In this document: piece by piece, positions 25,394 through 33,629 of the stretch
How positions within the stretch are numbered: position 1 is the stretch's first letter
Layout: every line of letters begins with the position of its first letter
Program-made: the position numbers and the translations under genes
The notes under the pieces: generated by a model
Database searches by the model: none
Told to the model about the DNA's origin: nothing
Seen by the model: the letters and a program-made list of their open reading frames with translations, nothing else
Assembly (NCBI GenBank): GCA_947494305.1
Contig: CANLUL010000004.1
Span: forward strand, 124,001 to 188,000
Direction of reading: 5' to 3'
From: an uncultured Sphingomonadaceae bacterium
Lineage (GTDB): Bacteria; Pseudomonadota; Alphaproteobacteria; Sphingomonadales; Sphingomonadaceae
DNA length: 64,000 nucleotides

Positions 25394-26203
25394 TCAAACC
25401 GAAGCCAGTATTCGGCGATATCGCTCCATAATTGGGGCCTCTAACATATGACCATTGTGACTAATGGCCTTACCATCCGCAGCATCATAGGCAGCAATAG
25501 CCTCTTTTGCTTCGGCAATATCAGCATCGCTTGGTCGCATCACTTTTTGAATGGTTGCAAGCTGTTTTGGATGAATAGCAGCCTTCGCACGGAAGCCCAG
25601 TTGCTTGGCTTTTTTGCACTCTTCATCAAGCCCCACATCGTTGCTCATATCGATGTACGGAACATCTACGGCTGCCACATTTGCAGACGCGCAGCACATG
25701 ATAAACTGACTGCGTGCGACAAGAAGTGGTTCCCATTCCATTTTTGTGCCTAACTCGGCCGAAAAGTCGCCGCCGCCAAACATCATCGCAGCAACACCTT
25801 CACTAGCAGCGATTTCATCACCAGCGCGAAGCCCTCTCACAGTTTCTATCAGCGGTATGAGACCGTCGATCCGATCCCCTATTATCGCCTGAACAATTTC
25901 AACCTCCGTAGCACTTTCGATCATTGGCAGTAAAATCACAGAAGGTTGATGCTCGCTTTCTACCAACGCCAACAAATCAGCAAGTCCTGCTTTTGTTTTC
26001 ATACCATTGACCCGAACAGCAGTTTTTTTCCGTTCGAGCTCCGTCAATGCACTAAGCACAGAGCTCCGCGCTTCTTCTTTTTGATCCTCAGGAACCGAGT
26101 CTTCCAGATCAATGCAAATCATATCTGCACCGGCAGATGCCGCCTTTTCAAAGCGCTCCGGGCGGTTTCCGGGCACGAACAATAAATTGGTGAAACTGAT
26201 CAT
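25394..26203 (-). CDS. HpcH/HpaI/CitE-family CoA-ester lyase
   Basis: 269 residues from ATG at 26203; an upstream ATG at 26269 would read through the operator, so it is rejected. Motifs: LLFVPGNRPERFEKA, CIDLEDSVPEDQKEEAR, RVNG, IPLIETVRGL (Glu) and FGGGDFSAELG (Mg-binding Asp). The family contains malyl-CoA, beta-methylmalyl-CoA and citramalyl-CoA lyases. First gene of the minus operon with MaoC hydratase, acyl-CoA dehydrogenase and two CoA-transferases. No clear RBS, so the start could move. Confidence 0.9.
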   Translation of the reverse strand: MISFTNLLFVPGNRPERFEKAASAGADMICIDLEDSVPEDQKEEARSSVLSALTELERKKTAVRVNGMKTKAGLADLLALVESEHQPSVILLPMIESATEVEIVQAIIGDRIDGLIPLIETVRGLRAGDEIAASEGVAAMMFGGGDFSAELGTKMEWEPLLVARSQFIMCCASANVAAVDVPYIDMSNDVGLDEECKKAKQLGFRAKAAIHPKQLATIQKVMRPSDADIAEAKEAIAAYDAADGKAISHNGHMLEAPIMERYRRILASV

Positions 26204-26243
26204 ATTGTTTGAATCATCTAAATTTCCAAATTGCCCCTTCACA

Positions 26244-26259
26244 ATTTGTCCGGACAAAT
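26244..26259. promoter_or_regulatory. operator ATTTGTCCGGACAAAT between divergent 26203 and 26316 genes
   Basis: Perfect 16-bp palindrome, 41 bp upstream of the CitE-like start and 57 bp upstream of the DUF1838 start. A single site probably serves both directions. Confidence 0.85.
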
Positions 26260-26315
26260 CTAAAGTCAACCGGAATTTGAAATTATTTGGTCAAATCGTC
26301 TTTTGGAGAGCTTTT

Positions 26316-27221
26316 ATGAAAACCATTTTCAAACTTGGCGCGGCGCTTGCTGTTGTTGCCGCTACATCGGTGCTTACCCCTGTATCTGCGAAGATGCTGG
26401 ATCCCAATAAACCGGAAGACGCGCTTGAAATCATGAAGCGCACGCAATGCGGTGTCGCTGATGGGGTAGCTGCTGTTTATCACTGGTCGGGTAAGGTTTA
26501 TTCTCGTGTGCGCGGTGAACCGGACAAGCATTTGTTCAATGGTGAAGGAATGAATGTACGACAATGTGTTCGCATCGAAGACCCAAAACGCGGCGTTGGC
26601 TATCGACAGGTTAGCCGGGAAGTGATGTTCTATCTGGATCCCAAGACCAACGAGGTGTTAAGGACTTGGGAAAATCCATGGACTGGCGAGACTGTGGATG
26701 TGATGCAAATTGCCAACGATCCCGTTAACAGCCGCGGAAACTACCCCTATTCGGCAGATGGAAAGCCATATAAAATACCGACACTGAGACGTCAGGGCCA
26801 ATGGATGTTCATGCCGTTTGAGGTCCCGCTATTCTACCACAACGTCTTGGCTGGTAACTATCAGGACTATGTTGGCAACAAATATCATGCGATGGAGATC
26901 TTTGATTTCGCATTCTTGGCCGATGAAATGCTGGATACGAAAAATCCGACCGCCTATCCTACAATTAGCTGGGTTCGTATTTCTGATTGGATGCCCTGGA
27001 TGAAAATGCGTGGTCGCCAGGGACAGATGGTTTTCAATGCCATGGGAGCAAAGTTGAAGAGTTATGACGAACTGCCTGATGTTATCAAGGATGAGATCGC
27101 TCAAAACTATCCCAAATATACCACACCTCCTCCGGGAGATGATCCACGCAAGAATGAGACGACTTGGACTGTGTTCAAGAAAATGATAGACGAACAAAGA
27201 GCAGCAAAGAAAAAGGAATAA
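26316..27221 (+). CDS. exported DUF1838 family protein
   Basis: 301 residues. ATG at 26316 follows a GGAGAG RBS and begins a signal peptide (MKTIFKLGAALAVVAATSVLTPVSA). The mature part matches DUF1838: LFNGEGMNVRQCVR, SREVMFYLDPKTNEVLRTWENPWTGETVDV and NDPVNSRGNYPY. The family has no known activity and is seen mainly as exported proteins in proteobacterial catabolic clusters. Single-gene unit ending in a clear terminator; divergent from the CoA-ester operon. Confidence 0.87.
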   Translation: MKTIFKLGAALAVVAATSVLTPVSAKMLDPNKPEDALEIMKRTQCGVADGVAAVYHWSGKVYSRVRGEPDKHLFNGEGMNVRQCVRIEDPKRGVGYRQVSREVMFYLDPKTNEVLRTWENPWTGETVDVMQIANDPVNSRGNYPYSADGKPYKIPTLRRQGQWMFMPFEVPLFYHNVLAGNYQDYVGNKYHAMEIFDFAFLADEMLDTKNPTAYPTISWVRISDWMPWMKMRGRQGQMVFNAMGAKLKSYDELPDVIKDEIAQNYPKYTTPPPGDDPRKNETTWTVFKKMIDEQRAAKKKE

Positions 27222-27250
27222 TTTCCTTCAACAAAAGTTTTCTCCCTGGG

Positions 27251-27280
27251 AGGTCGGTGTAAAAACCGACCTTCTTTTTT
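27251..27280 (+). terminator. rho-independent terminator after DUF1838 gene
   Basis: Stem AGGTCGGT (27251-27258) and ACCGACCT (27265-27272), six-base loop, followed by TCTTTTTT. Lies 29 bp after the stop at 27221. The run of A on the other strand is too short for a strong reverse terminator for the convergent gene at 27298. Confidence 0.88.
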
Positions 27281-27297
27281 CTGCTCAATCCAAACAG

Positions 27298-27975
27298 TTA
27301 GATTGGCTTAACATTGCCAAGAAACGCTGTTGCAAGCAGCAACAGATACACAACCCATACCCAAATACGGGTTTTGTTCATGGTGTTAAGCAGCGGAATC
27401 TCGGTTGCGTCCGACGACCCTTCCTCGATCAACTTGCCCAATTGTGGGCCAACCGGTTTGAACGCTACATCAATCATGATGGCCGCAGCAAAAATAACAC
27501 CAAACATTAAAGCCTTGGTAGCAAGCCAGACGGGGGCAAGCGGTTCTCCCTGCATGAGTGAAACGATCCCCAGGCCCAGATAAAATATGGTTAGACCGAC
27601 CTTCAAGACTGATTCGATCTTGCGATCCCGCATCGCGCGTTCTGTTTGATCATATATATGTGCATCCCAGACCAGCCATATCCAGATTGCGCCTACCGCC
27701 CAACTGAACATAACCACCCAACTTGGCAAGTCCCACCACCCACCGGCATCAACCATGGTAATCGTTAACGGCACCATAAGCGCCCAAGCCGTCCGCGGAA
27801 CCATGTCTAAGTTTACAAGCAATTGCAGCAAAACGAGTCGCTGCGGCAGGTCATATTTTTCCCGGCGCCGAAATTCTTGTCCAAGCAAAAAAACACCCAC
27901 GTCAGCGCCTAGCCACAACACGAATAGAATAATGTGTACAAAAACCAGCAGCTGATAAATCCCAATATCAAACAT
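27298..27975 (-). CDS. four- to six-TM integral membrane protein, paralogue of 36436 gene
   Basis: 225 residues. TM1 carries a His (QLLVFVHIILFVLWLGADVGVF), then RTAWALMVPLTITM, WVVMFSWAVGAIWIWLVW, GLTIFYLGLGIVSLM, ALMFGVIFAAAIMIDV and a final WVVYLLLLATAFLGNVKPI. The first helix, the Arg-Thr before TM2 and the last FLGxVKP match the protein at 36436-37128. No named family recognised. The TM1 His could ligate a metal or haem. Divergent from a TonB receptor and an operator; perhaps an inner-membrane partner of uptake or of electron transfer. Confidence 0.75.
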   Translation of the reverse strand: MFDIGIYQLLVFVHIILFVLWLGADVGVFLLGQEFRRREKYDLPQRLVLLQLLVNLDMVPRTAWALMVPLTITMVDAGGWWDLPSWVVMFSWAVGAIWIWLVWDAHIYDQTERAMRDRKIESVLKVGLTIFYLGLGIVSLMQGEPLAPVWLATKALMFGVIFAAAIMIDVAFKPVGPQLGKLIEEGSSDATEIPLLNTMNKTRIWVWVVYLLLLATAFLGNVKPI

Positions 27976-28068
27976 TTTCCCTCCTAATGCGTCCTTTTTG
28001 CAACATATTGTTACTCAAATTGATAGCACGCGAATCAAATTCTTGCTTATCTGTATACAAGATGTAGA

Positions 28069-28082
28069 TTTGTCCGGACAAA
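28069..28082. promoter_or_regulatory. operator TTTGTCCGGACAAA ahead of TonB receptor 28108
   Basis: Perfect palindrome 25 bp upstream of the GTG start at 28108 and 93 bp upstream of the divergent membrane-protein start at 27975. Immediately upstream (28050-28061) is a partial TGTATACA palindrome resembling the second operator type of this window. Confidence 0.85.
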
Positions 28083-28107
28083 TAAAAAGCCTCTGGAGAC
28101 CACAACC

Positions 28108-30660
28108 GTGAAAAATTTTCTTCTAGCTTCGACCGCTTTTGCCTGCGTGGCAACAGCTTCACCAGTTTATTCCCAGGCCAGTGATGGCGAAGAAGCGCAA
28201 GAAGGTGGTTTAAACGTTATCGTTGTGACGGCTCAGCGACGGGAAGAAAGCGTACAGGATGTCCCGATTGCGATCAGTGCATTTGACTCAGCCGAACTTG
28301 AAACACGGGGCATTTCAAACGCGCTAGAAGTCACCCAGTTTGTGCCTAATTTGGTGGGTCTCAACAATACCGGCCTTGGAACCGCGAACAGCTATTATCT
28401 TCGAGGAATTGGTAACACAGAGTCCATCGCAACCTTCGACCCTCCAATCGGTACATATGTAGACGATATTTACATGTCGCGGCAAAACGCAAACAATCTC
28501 TCCTTCTTTGATGTTGACCGAGTTGAAGTTCTTCGTGGGCCGCAAGGAACCCTCTTTGGACGCAACACAACGGGCGGCGCTGTCAGCGTATTTCTGAAAG
28601 AGCCGGGTGATGAAGTCTCCGGCTTCGCTGAAGTCGGCTATGGAAGCTACGAACGGATCATGGGTCGTGCATCTATCGATCTGCCACTTGCTGATAGCTT
28701 TGCAATCAAGGTCTCTGGTTATTTCCAAGAGGACGAAGGCTATGCACAGAACACAACGACTGGCGAACGTACCAATGAGAATGATGGCTGGGGTGTCCGG
28801 CTGGGTATTCGCGGAGAGCTTTCAGACAATGCTCGATGGACGGGCTCATACATTCGGACGTATTCAAAGTCTGCCAATTTGCTCAATTTCGACTGCGATC
28901 CCAATAACCCAACCAATTGCTCCGGCCGTTTTTCGGCGACTGGTTTATTGGAAAACCAAAGCTTTGGTTTTCTAACCGGTCCAAAAGATAATTTTGGATT
29001 AGGTAATGAAGTCGACTTGAATTTCATCTCATCCAATCTCGAATTGGGTATTAGCGACAATCTCGACGTCAATATTATTACCGGCTTTGTTGACATACAG
29101 CAGGATTTCGCTTTGGACTTTGCCGATGGTCGCAGCCTTCCAGGAATTGCAAACCCTGTTCCTCCGGTGCTTGGTTTTACTAGCGGTGGATTTACAATTT
29201 CCAATGAAGGCGAACACACGCAATTTACACAGGAAATTAAACTGACCGGGTCTCTTGCAGACGGTTTGATCGATTTTGTTGCAGGCGCTTACTATTTTCA
29301 TGAGGATAATCGTACAAACTTTGCTGATATTTTCTCACTAAACCTTCCGACTGCACCGGCACCGGCTGGCTTCCCCTTGCTGCTCGCCGACCGCGAGATA
29401 CGGAATGAAGCAGAAGCCTGGGCAGGCTATCTCCAGGCCGATGTGAATGTGACGGACCAGATAAAACTGACGGCAGGTATAAGATATACCGACGAAGAAA
29501 AAACATTTTCGATCCGGGACAATCGCCCGGTTGTAGGCACCAATGCAATGGGTCAACGAACTTGTTTCGGCCCATTTCAATTCGGTCCAAGCACCTGCAT
29601 CGAGGATGCAAACCTGATCGCAGCAAATGGTCAGGCTATTCCCCAGACGCAGACTGTCAAGATTTGGACACCTCGATTCGCACTCAACTATGCAGCGAGC
29701 GACGATATTCTGCTTTTTGCATCAGCAACGCGCGGATTTAAATCAGGGGGCTGGAATGCCCGCGGCACTGCCCCTGGAGAGTTACTCCCCTTTGACGCTG
29801 AGACTGCTTGGAGTTACGAAATCGGTGCTAAAACCGAATTCCTCGACAATCGGGTGAGATTAAATGTCACCGCGTTTTGGCTAGATGTTGAGGGTCTCCA
29901 AACCCCATCTGCATTTATTCGAAACAACGGATCTATCGCCTTCATAACCCGTAACTTTGCGAATTATCGCAATAGAGGGCTCGAAGTCGAGTTAAGTGCC
30001 GCACCGGTAGACGGATTAAATCTGTTCGCATCACTTGGTTACCAAGACGACGAATATCGATTTAGCTCCAGCACACCAACATTTGATGCATTTGGTGTGC
30101 AATCAGTGCCAGCGCAGCAAGCAGCGTGCTTAGCACAGTTGGCTCAGGGACTCGTTCCTAATGGACCGACGGGCAACGATCCTCGAGCAGCAGATAATGC
30201 TACTTCATGCGGAGTGGGCATTGTCGCACCGGACGGTTCAATTGCCGAACCTGTCCGTACACCGGATTGGACTCTGTCGATTGGCGGAACCTATGATGCT
30301 GACTTGGGCGGAGGGCTTTCATTGGTCCCCTCTGTTAACGCCAGCTGGCGCAGTTCAAGCGAAGTGGGCACCAGTGCTGTTACCCTCTTCGATGGCACGA
30401 TTACCGGCCCAAATTCTGGCTTTGTTTATCAGGCCAACACGTTGGGTATTGGAAATCCGATCGTGCCAAACACGGGATCCTTCAGTAGCAGTCGTTGGAT
30501 CGTAAATGGTTCAATCGCATTAAAGAGCGATACGGGATGGTCAATCACTGCTGAATGTAAAAACTGTTTCGATGAAGAGGCTGTGGAGTCGGCACTTGCA
30601 AATTTCAGTTACCTGAATCCTCCAAGAACTTTCCTGATTAAGGGACGGATTAACTTCTAG
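28108..30660 (+). CDS. TonB-dependent outer-membrane receptor
   Basis: 850 residues with GTG start after a GGAG-containing leader. Signal peptide (MKNFLLASTAFACVATASPVYSQ), TonB box NVIVVTAQRREESVQDVP, plug domain with DRVEVLRGPQGTLFGRNTTGG, barrel, and terminal Phe (GRINF). This is the iron-type receptor layout that sphingomonads expand for organic substrates. The operator directly before the start implies derepression with the catabolic operons, so it likely imports the island's substrate. Confidence 0.95.
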   Translation: MKNFLLASTAFACVATASPVYSQASDGEEAQEGGLNVIVVTAQRREESVQDVPIAISAFDSAELETRGISNALEVTQFVPNLVGLNNTGLGTANSYYLRGIGNTESIATFDPPIGTYVDDIYMSRQNANNLSFFDVDRVEVLRGPQGTLFGRNTTGGAVSVFLKEPGDEVSGFAEVGYGSYERIMGRASIDLPLADSFAIKVSGYFQEDEGYAQNTTTGERTNENDGWGVRLGIRGELSDNARWTGSYIRTYSKSANLLNFDCDPNNPTNCSGRFSATGLLENQSFGFLTGPKDNFGLGNEVDLNFISSNLELGISDNLDVNIITGFVDIQQDFALDFADGRSLPGIANPVPPVLGFTSGGFTISNEGEHTQFTQEIKLTGSLADGLIDFVAGAYYFHEDNRTNFADIFSLNLPTAPAPAGFPLLLADREIRNEAEAWAGYLQADVNVTDQIKLTAGIRYTDEEKTFSIRDNRPVVGTNAMGQRTCFGPFQFGPSTCIEDANLIAANGQAIPQTQTVKIWTPRFALNYAASDDILLFASATRGFKSGGWNARGTAPGELLPFDAETAWSYEIGAKTEFLDNRVRLNVTAFWLDVEGLQTPSAFIRNNGSIAFITRNFANYRNRGLEVELSAAPVDGLNLFASLGYQDDEYRFSSSTPTFDAFGVQSVPAQQAACLAQLAQGLVPNGPTGNDPRAADNATSCGVGIVAPDGSIAEPVRTPDWTLSIGGTYDADLGGGLSLVPSVNASWRSSSEVGTSAVTLFDGTITGPNSGFVYQANTLGIGNPIVPNTGSFSSSRWIVNGSIALKSDTGWSITAECKNCFDEEAVESALANFSYLNPPRTFLIKGRINF

Positions 30661-30688
30661 AATTCCAATAAACATTTATAAAATCAAG

Positions 30689-30717
30689 AAGGCGAGCCGT
30701 TAAGGTTCGCCTTTTTT
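30689..30717 (+). terminator. rho-independent terminator after TonB receptor
   Basis: Stem AAGGCGAGCC (30689-30698) and GGTTCGCCTT (30704-30713) with one G-T pair, five-base loop and a run of six T. Ends the receptor unit 29 bp after its stop and isolates it from the operon at 30781. Confidence 0.9.
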
Positions 30718-30747
30718 GATCTGGCATATTAGTCTGGAAGCATTATA

Positions 30748-30761
30748 GTTGTCCGGACAAA
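30748..30761. promoter_or_regulatory. operator GTTGTCCGGACAAA ahead of the 30781 operon
   Basis: One mismatch (first base) to the 14-bp consensus; the inner TTGTCCGGACAA is perfect. It ends 19 bp before ATG 30781, just upstream of the RBS TGAGG. Confidence 0.8.
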
Positions 30762-30780
30762 TTTTCGAATCTGAGGTTTT

Positions 30781-32073
30781 ATGACAGATACAACGGCCGA
30801 ACGTGGTGAATTTGCATTGGGATGGAAGGTTTTGCTTGCCAGTGTATTGGGCGTTGCATGTGGTGCTTCGCCGATTCCATTCAATGTTGTTGGCTTCACG
30901 GTGGAGCCGCTGATTGAAGAATTCGGTTGGTCCCGCACACAGATTCTGTTTCCCATCACAATATTTGGCATAATCGCCGCCCTCCTCGCTCCATTTTTTG
31001 GATCTCTGGCGGACAAATATGGTGTGCGTAAAGTCGCACTCTATTCGCTGATAGCATTTGGCGTTTCTTTCGCGATGGTTTCGCTGACTCCAACAGCAGC
31101 TGTGACCTCAACATTGTATATCTATTATGCTTTTTGGGTGCTTATCGGGTTGGTTGGGATCGGCTCTACACCGGTCACCTGGAGCCGGGCCATCAATCTC
31201 TGGTTTTACAAAAACCGAGGATTAGCGCTCGGAATATTGCTTATGGGTACAAGCCTGGCGGCGATCGTCGTTCCTAAATTGGCGGTGTGGGCAATCGAGA
31301 CATATGGTTGGCGCAATATGTTCCTGATCATTGCTGGATTGCCTTTAATCTTGGCTCTACCCTTTGGATATTTCCTATTCCGCGAACCAAATGCCGACGA
31401 GCGGCCAAAAGCAATTTCAAGCGATAGTGGTAATCTGACCGGCGTTACGCTTGGTACTGCGCTCAAGGATTACCGTTTCTGGCTTATCTGGTTCTCCATT
31501 GCGATGATAGCAGGGGCTTTTGGTGGTGCGTTTATCAATATGCCTACCATGCTTTCGGACAGAGGCTTAGAAGCGCAAACCGCTGCCTCGGTAATGGGTG
31601 TATTGGGTATTGGAATCTTTTCGGGGCGGATCATAACCGGAATGTTGCTCGACCGATTTTGGGCGGGTTTTGTCGCCTTTCCATTGCTCTGCCTGCCTGC
31701 AATATCTTGCTACATATTGCTTGGAGATACGATTATGTTCCCAATGGCCGCATTGGCCGGCTTTCTATTAGGATTCGCGGCCGGAGCAGAGAGCGATTTG
31801 ATCGCGTACCTTACCGGACGATATTTTGGCATGGCACATTATGGCAAAATATACGGTATGCTATATATGCCGTTCGGATTCTTCTCAGCTTTATCGCCAC
31901 TAATCTATGCATATGTTCGTGATAGCATGGACAGCTATAACCCCATTCTGTCGGTCGCGATTTTTATATTTGTAATTGGGGGAGGCCTGCTACTTCTACT
32001 GGGCCGTTATCCGACAAGCTTCCCAGAAGACTTGTCAGATCCAACTGACAATCTGGCAACGGAGGCAAATTGA
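30781..32073 (+). CDS. MFS transporter (monocarboxylate-porter-like)
   Basis: 430 residues, about 12 TM helices. The N-terminal GWSRTQILFPITIFGIIAALLAPFFGSLADKYGVRKV gives the TM2-TM3 MFS loop; VTWSRAINLWFYKNRGLALGI resembles oxalate/formate and monocarboxylate porters. It would carry an organic acid. First gene of the five-gene operon with the FAD oxidase, overlapping it by 1 bp. Confidence 0.9.
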   Translation: MTDTTAERGEFALGWKVLLASVLGVACGASPIPFNVVGFTVEPLIEEFGWSRTQILFPITIFGIIAALLAPFFGSLADKYGVRKVALYSLIAFGVSFAMVSLTPTAAVTSTLYIYYAFWVLIGLVGIGSTPVTWSRAINLWFYKNRGLALGILLMGTSLAAIVVPKLAVWAIETYGWRNMFLIIAGLPLILALPFGYFLFREPNADERPKAISSDSGNLTGVTLGTALKDYRFWLIWFSIAMIAGAFGGAFINMPTMLSDRGLEAQTAASVMGVLGIGIFSGRIITGMLLDRFWAGFVAFPLLCLPAISCYILLGDTIMFPMAALAGFLLGFAAGAESDLIAYLTGRYFGMAHYGKIYGMLYMPFGFFSALSPLIYAYVRDSMDSYNPILSVAIFIFVIGGGLLLLLGRYPTSFPEDLSDPTDNLATEAN

Positions 32074-33623
32074 TGGCCACCAAAGTTAACCTGAGTGCAA
32101 CAGATTTCATTGCCGAAACCGGCGTAGAAACACTTACCGATGAGACAAATCTCAATTTCTATGCCCATGATGTTTATGAGCGCGGCGCCGATCTAATGGC
32201 TGTTGTAAGACCCAAGGATAAAGAGCAGTTGTCTGCCGCCATCACAGCAGCGACATCACAGAATATTTCCGTTATTCCTCGTGGTGGCGGAATGAGTTAC
32301 ACTGGCGGCTATACATCTGACCGGTCCGGAGCAGTGCTGTTTGATCTGGCGGAAATGAACCGCATATTAGACATTAACGAAACCGATATGACTGTGACGG
32401 TCGAAGCTGGCTGCACGTGGGCGCAACTATACGAAGCCCTGCAGCCCAAAGGATTGAGAACACCGTTTTGGGGAACTCTATCCGGATTAAAGGCCAGCAT
32501 CGGTGGCGGGATGAGCCAGAACTGCCTTTTCTGGGGATCAGGCCGATATGGCACCGCTGCGCAAAGCTGTATCGCACTGGAAGTGGTATTGGCTGACGGT
32601 ACAATCATGAAAACGGGTGCAGAACATACACGCCCATATGGTCCGGACCTTACTGGTATTTTCCTCGCAGACACCGGCGCACTGGGTATGAAAGCGACAA
32701 TCACCATGCGCTTGATCCCTGAAGTGGAAGCGCATGGCTATGCCAGCTTTACGTTTGAAACTTATGAAGAAACGCTTACTGCAATGGCAGAAATTGAACG
32801 ATCAGGTGTTGCAACAGAATGCTTCGGCTTTGATCCGCGGCTCAACGCAATCCGGATGCAACGCGACAGCTTGACCAGCGATGCCAAGGCGCTAGGCAAG
32901 ATGATGAAGAAACAGGGGTCAGTCTGGGGCGCCCTGAAAGAGGGTGCCAAAGTTGTGACTGCTGGTCGCAGTTTCATGGATGAAGCAAAATTTTCGCTGC
33001 ACGTTCTTACCGAGGCTCGAATTCAAGCAGCGGCTGACGATGATCTGGAGCGCGCTCGAAAACTAGCTCTGGCAAATGGTGCAACGGAAACGGAAAACAC
33101 GATTCCCAAAATCATCCGCGCCAATCCTTTTGGACCGCTTAACTCGATGCTTGGTCCAGAAGGACAGCGTTGGGCACCGGTTCATGGCTTATTGCCGCAC
33201 TCCAAGGCCATTAACTGCTATAAGGCACTTAAGAATCTTGAAGTCAAATATGCGGATGAAATGGAGGAGCATGGTATCTTCACAGGAACTCTCGTGTCAG
33301 CGGTTAGTGGATCGGGAGCAATTATAGAGCCCTGTCTCTACTGGCCGGACGCTTCCAATCCTGTGCACGAAGATACGATTGAGGATGCTCATTTTGCAAA
33401 ACTTCCAAGACTCGAACCCAATGCAAAAGCATGGGAACTGACGCAGAAGATTAAGAAAGAAATCGTCAATCTGCTTCACGAACATGGCGCAGCCCATTTA
33501 CAGATTGGTCGGACCTATCGCTATCGGGATAGCCTTGACCCCGCAGCCGACAAATTTCTGCAGGACCTAAAAAAATCGCTCGACCCCAAGGGTCTAATGA
33601 ACCCTGGATCGCTGGGCTTGTAG
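32073..33623 (+). CDS. FAD-linked oxidase of the vanillyl-alcohol-oxidase/PCMH type
   Basis: 516 residues; ATG at 32073 follows GGAGG. The PCMH FAD-binding domain has VIPRGGGMSYTGGYT, GCTWAQLYEAL and GTLSGLKASIGGGMSQN, and the C-terminal FAD-linked oxidase domain ends SLDPKGLMNPGSLGL. Such flavoenzymes oxidise hydroxy acids, phenolic alcohols or lactams. Whether FAD is covalently bound is not clear. Likely an early oxidation step of the pathway, after uptake by the neighbouring MFS protein. Confidence 0.92.
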   Translation: MATKVNLSATDFIAETGVETLTDETNLNFYAHDVYERGADLMAVVRPKDKEQLSAAITAATSQNISVIPRGGGMSYTGGYTSDRSGAVLFDLAEMNRILDINETDMTVTVEAGCTWAQLYEALQPKGLRTPFWGTLSGLKASIGGGMSQNCLFWGSGRYGTAAQSCIALEVVLADGTIMKTGAEHTRPYGPDLTGIFLADTGALGMKATITMRLIPEVEAHGYASFTFETYEETLTAMAEIERSGVATECFGFDPRLNAIRMQRDSLTSDAKALGKMMKKQGSVWGALKEGAKVVTAGRSFMDEAKFSLHVLTEARIQAAADDDLERARKLALANGATETENTIPKIIRANPFGPLNSMLGPEGQRWAPVHGLLPHSKAINCYKALKNLEVKYADEMEEHGIFTGTLVSAVSGSGAIIEPCLYWPDASNPVHEDTIEDAHFAKLPRLEPNAKAWELTQKIKKEIVNLLHEHGAAHLQIGRTYRYRDSLDPAADKFLQDLKKSLDPKGLMNPGSLGL

Positions 33624-33629
33624 AGGCTG

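Noticed and set aside
32640-32649. GGTCCGGACC palindrome
   Set aside because: Shares only the GTCCGGAC core, lacks the TTT/AAA flanks and is inside the FAD oxidase gene.
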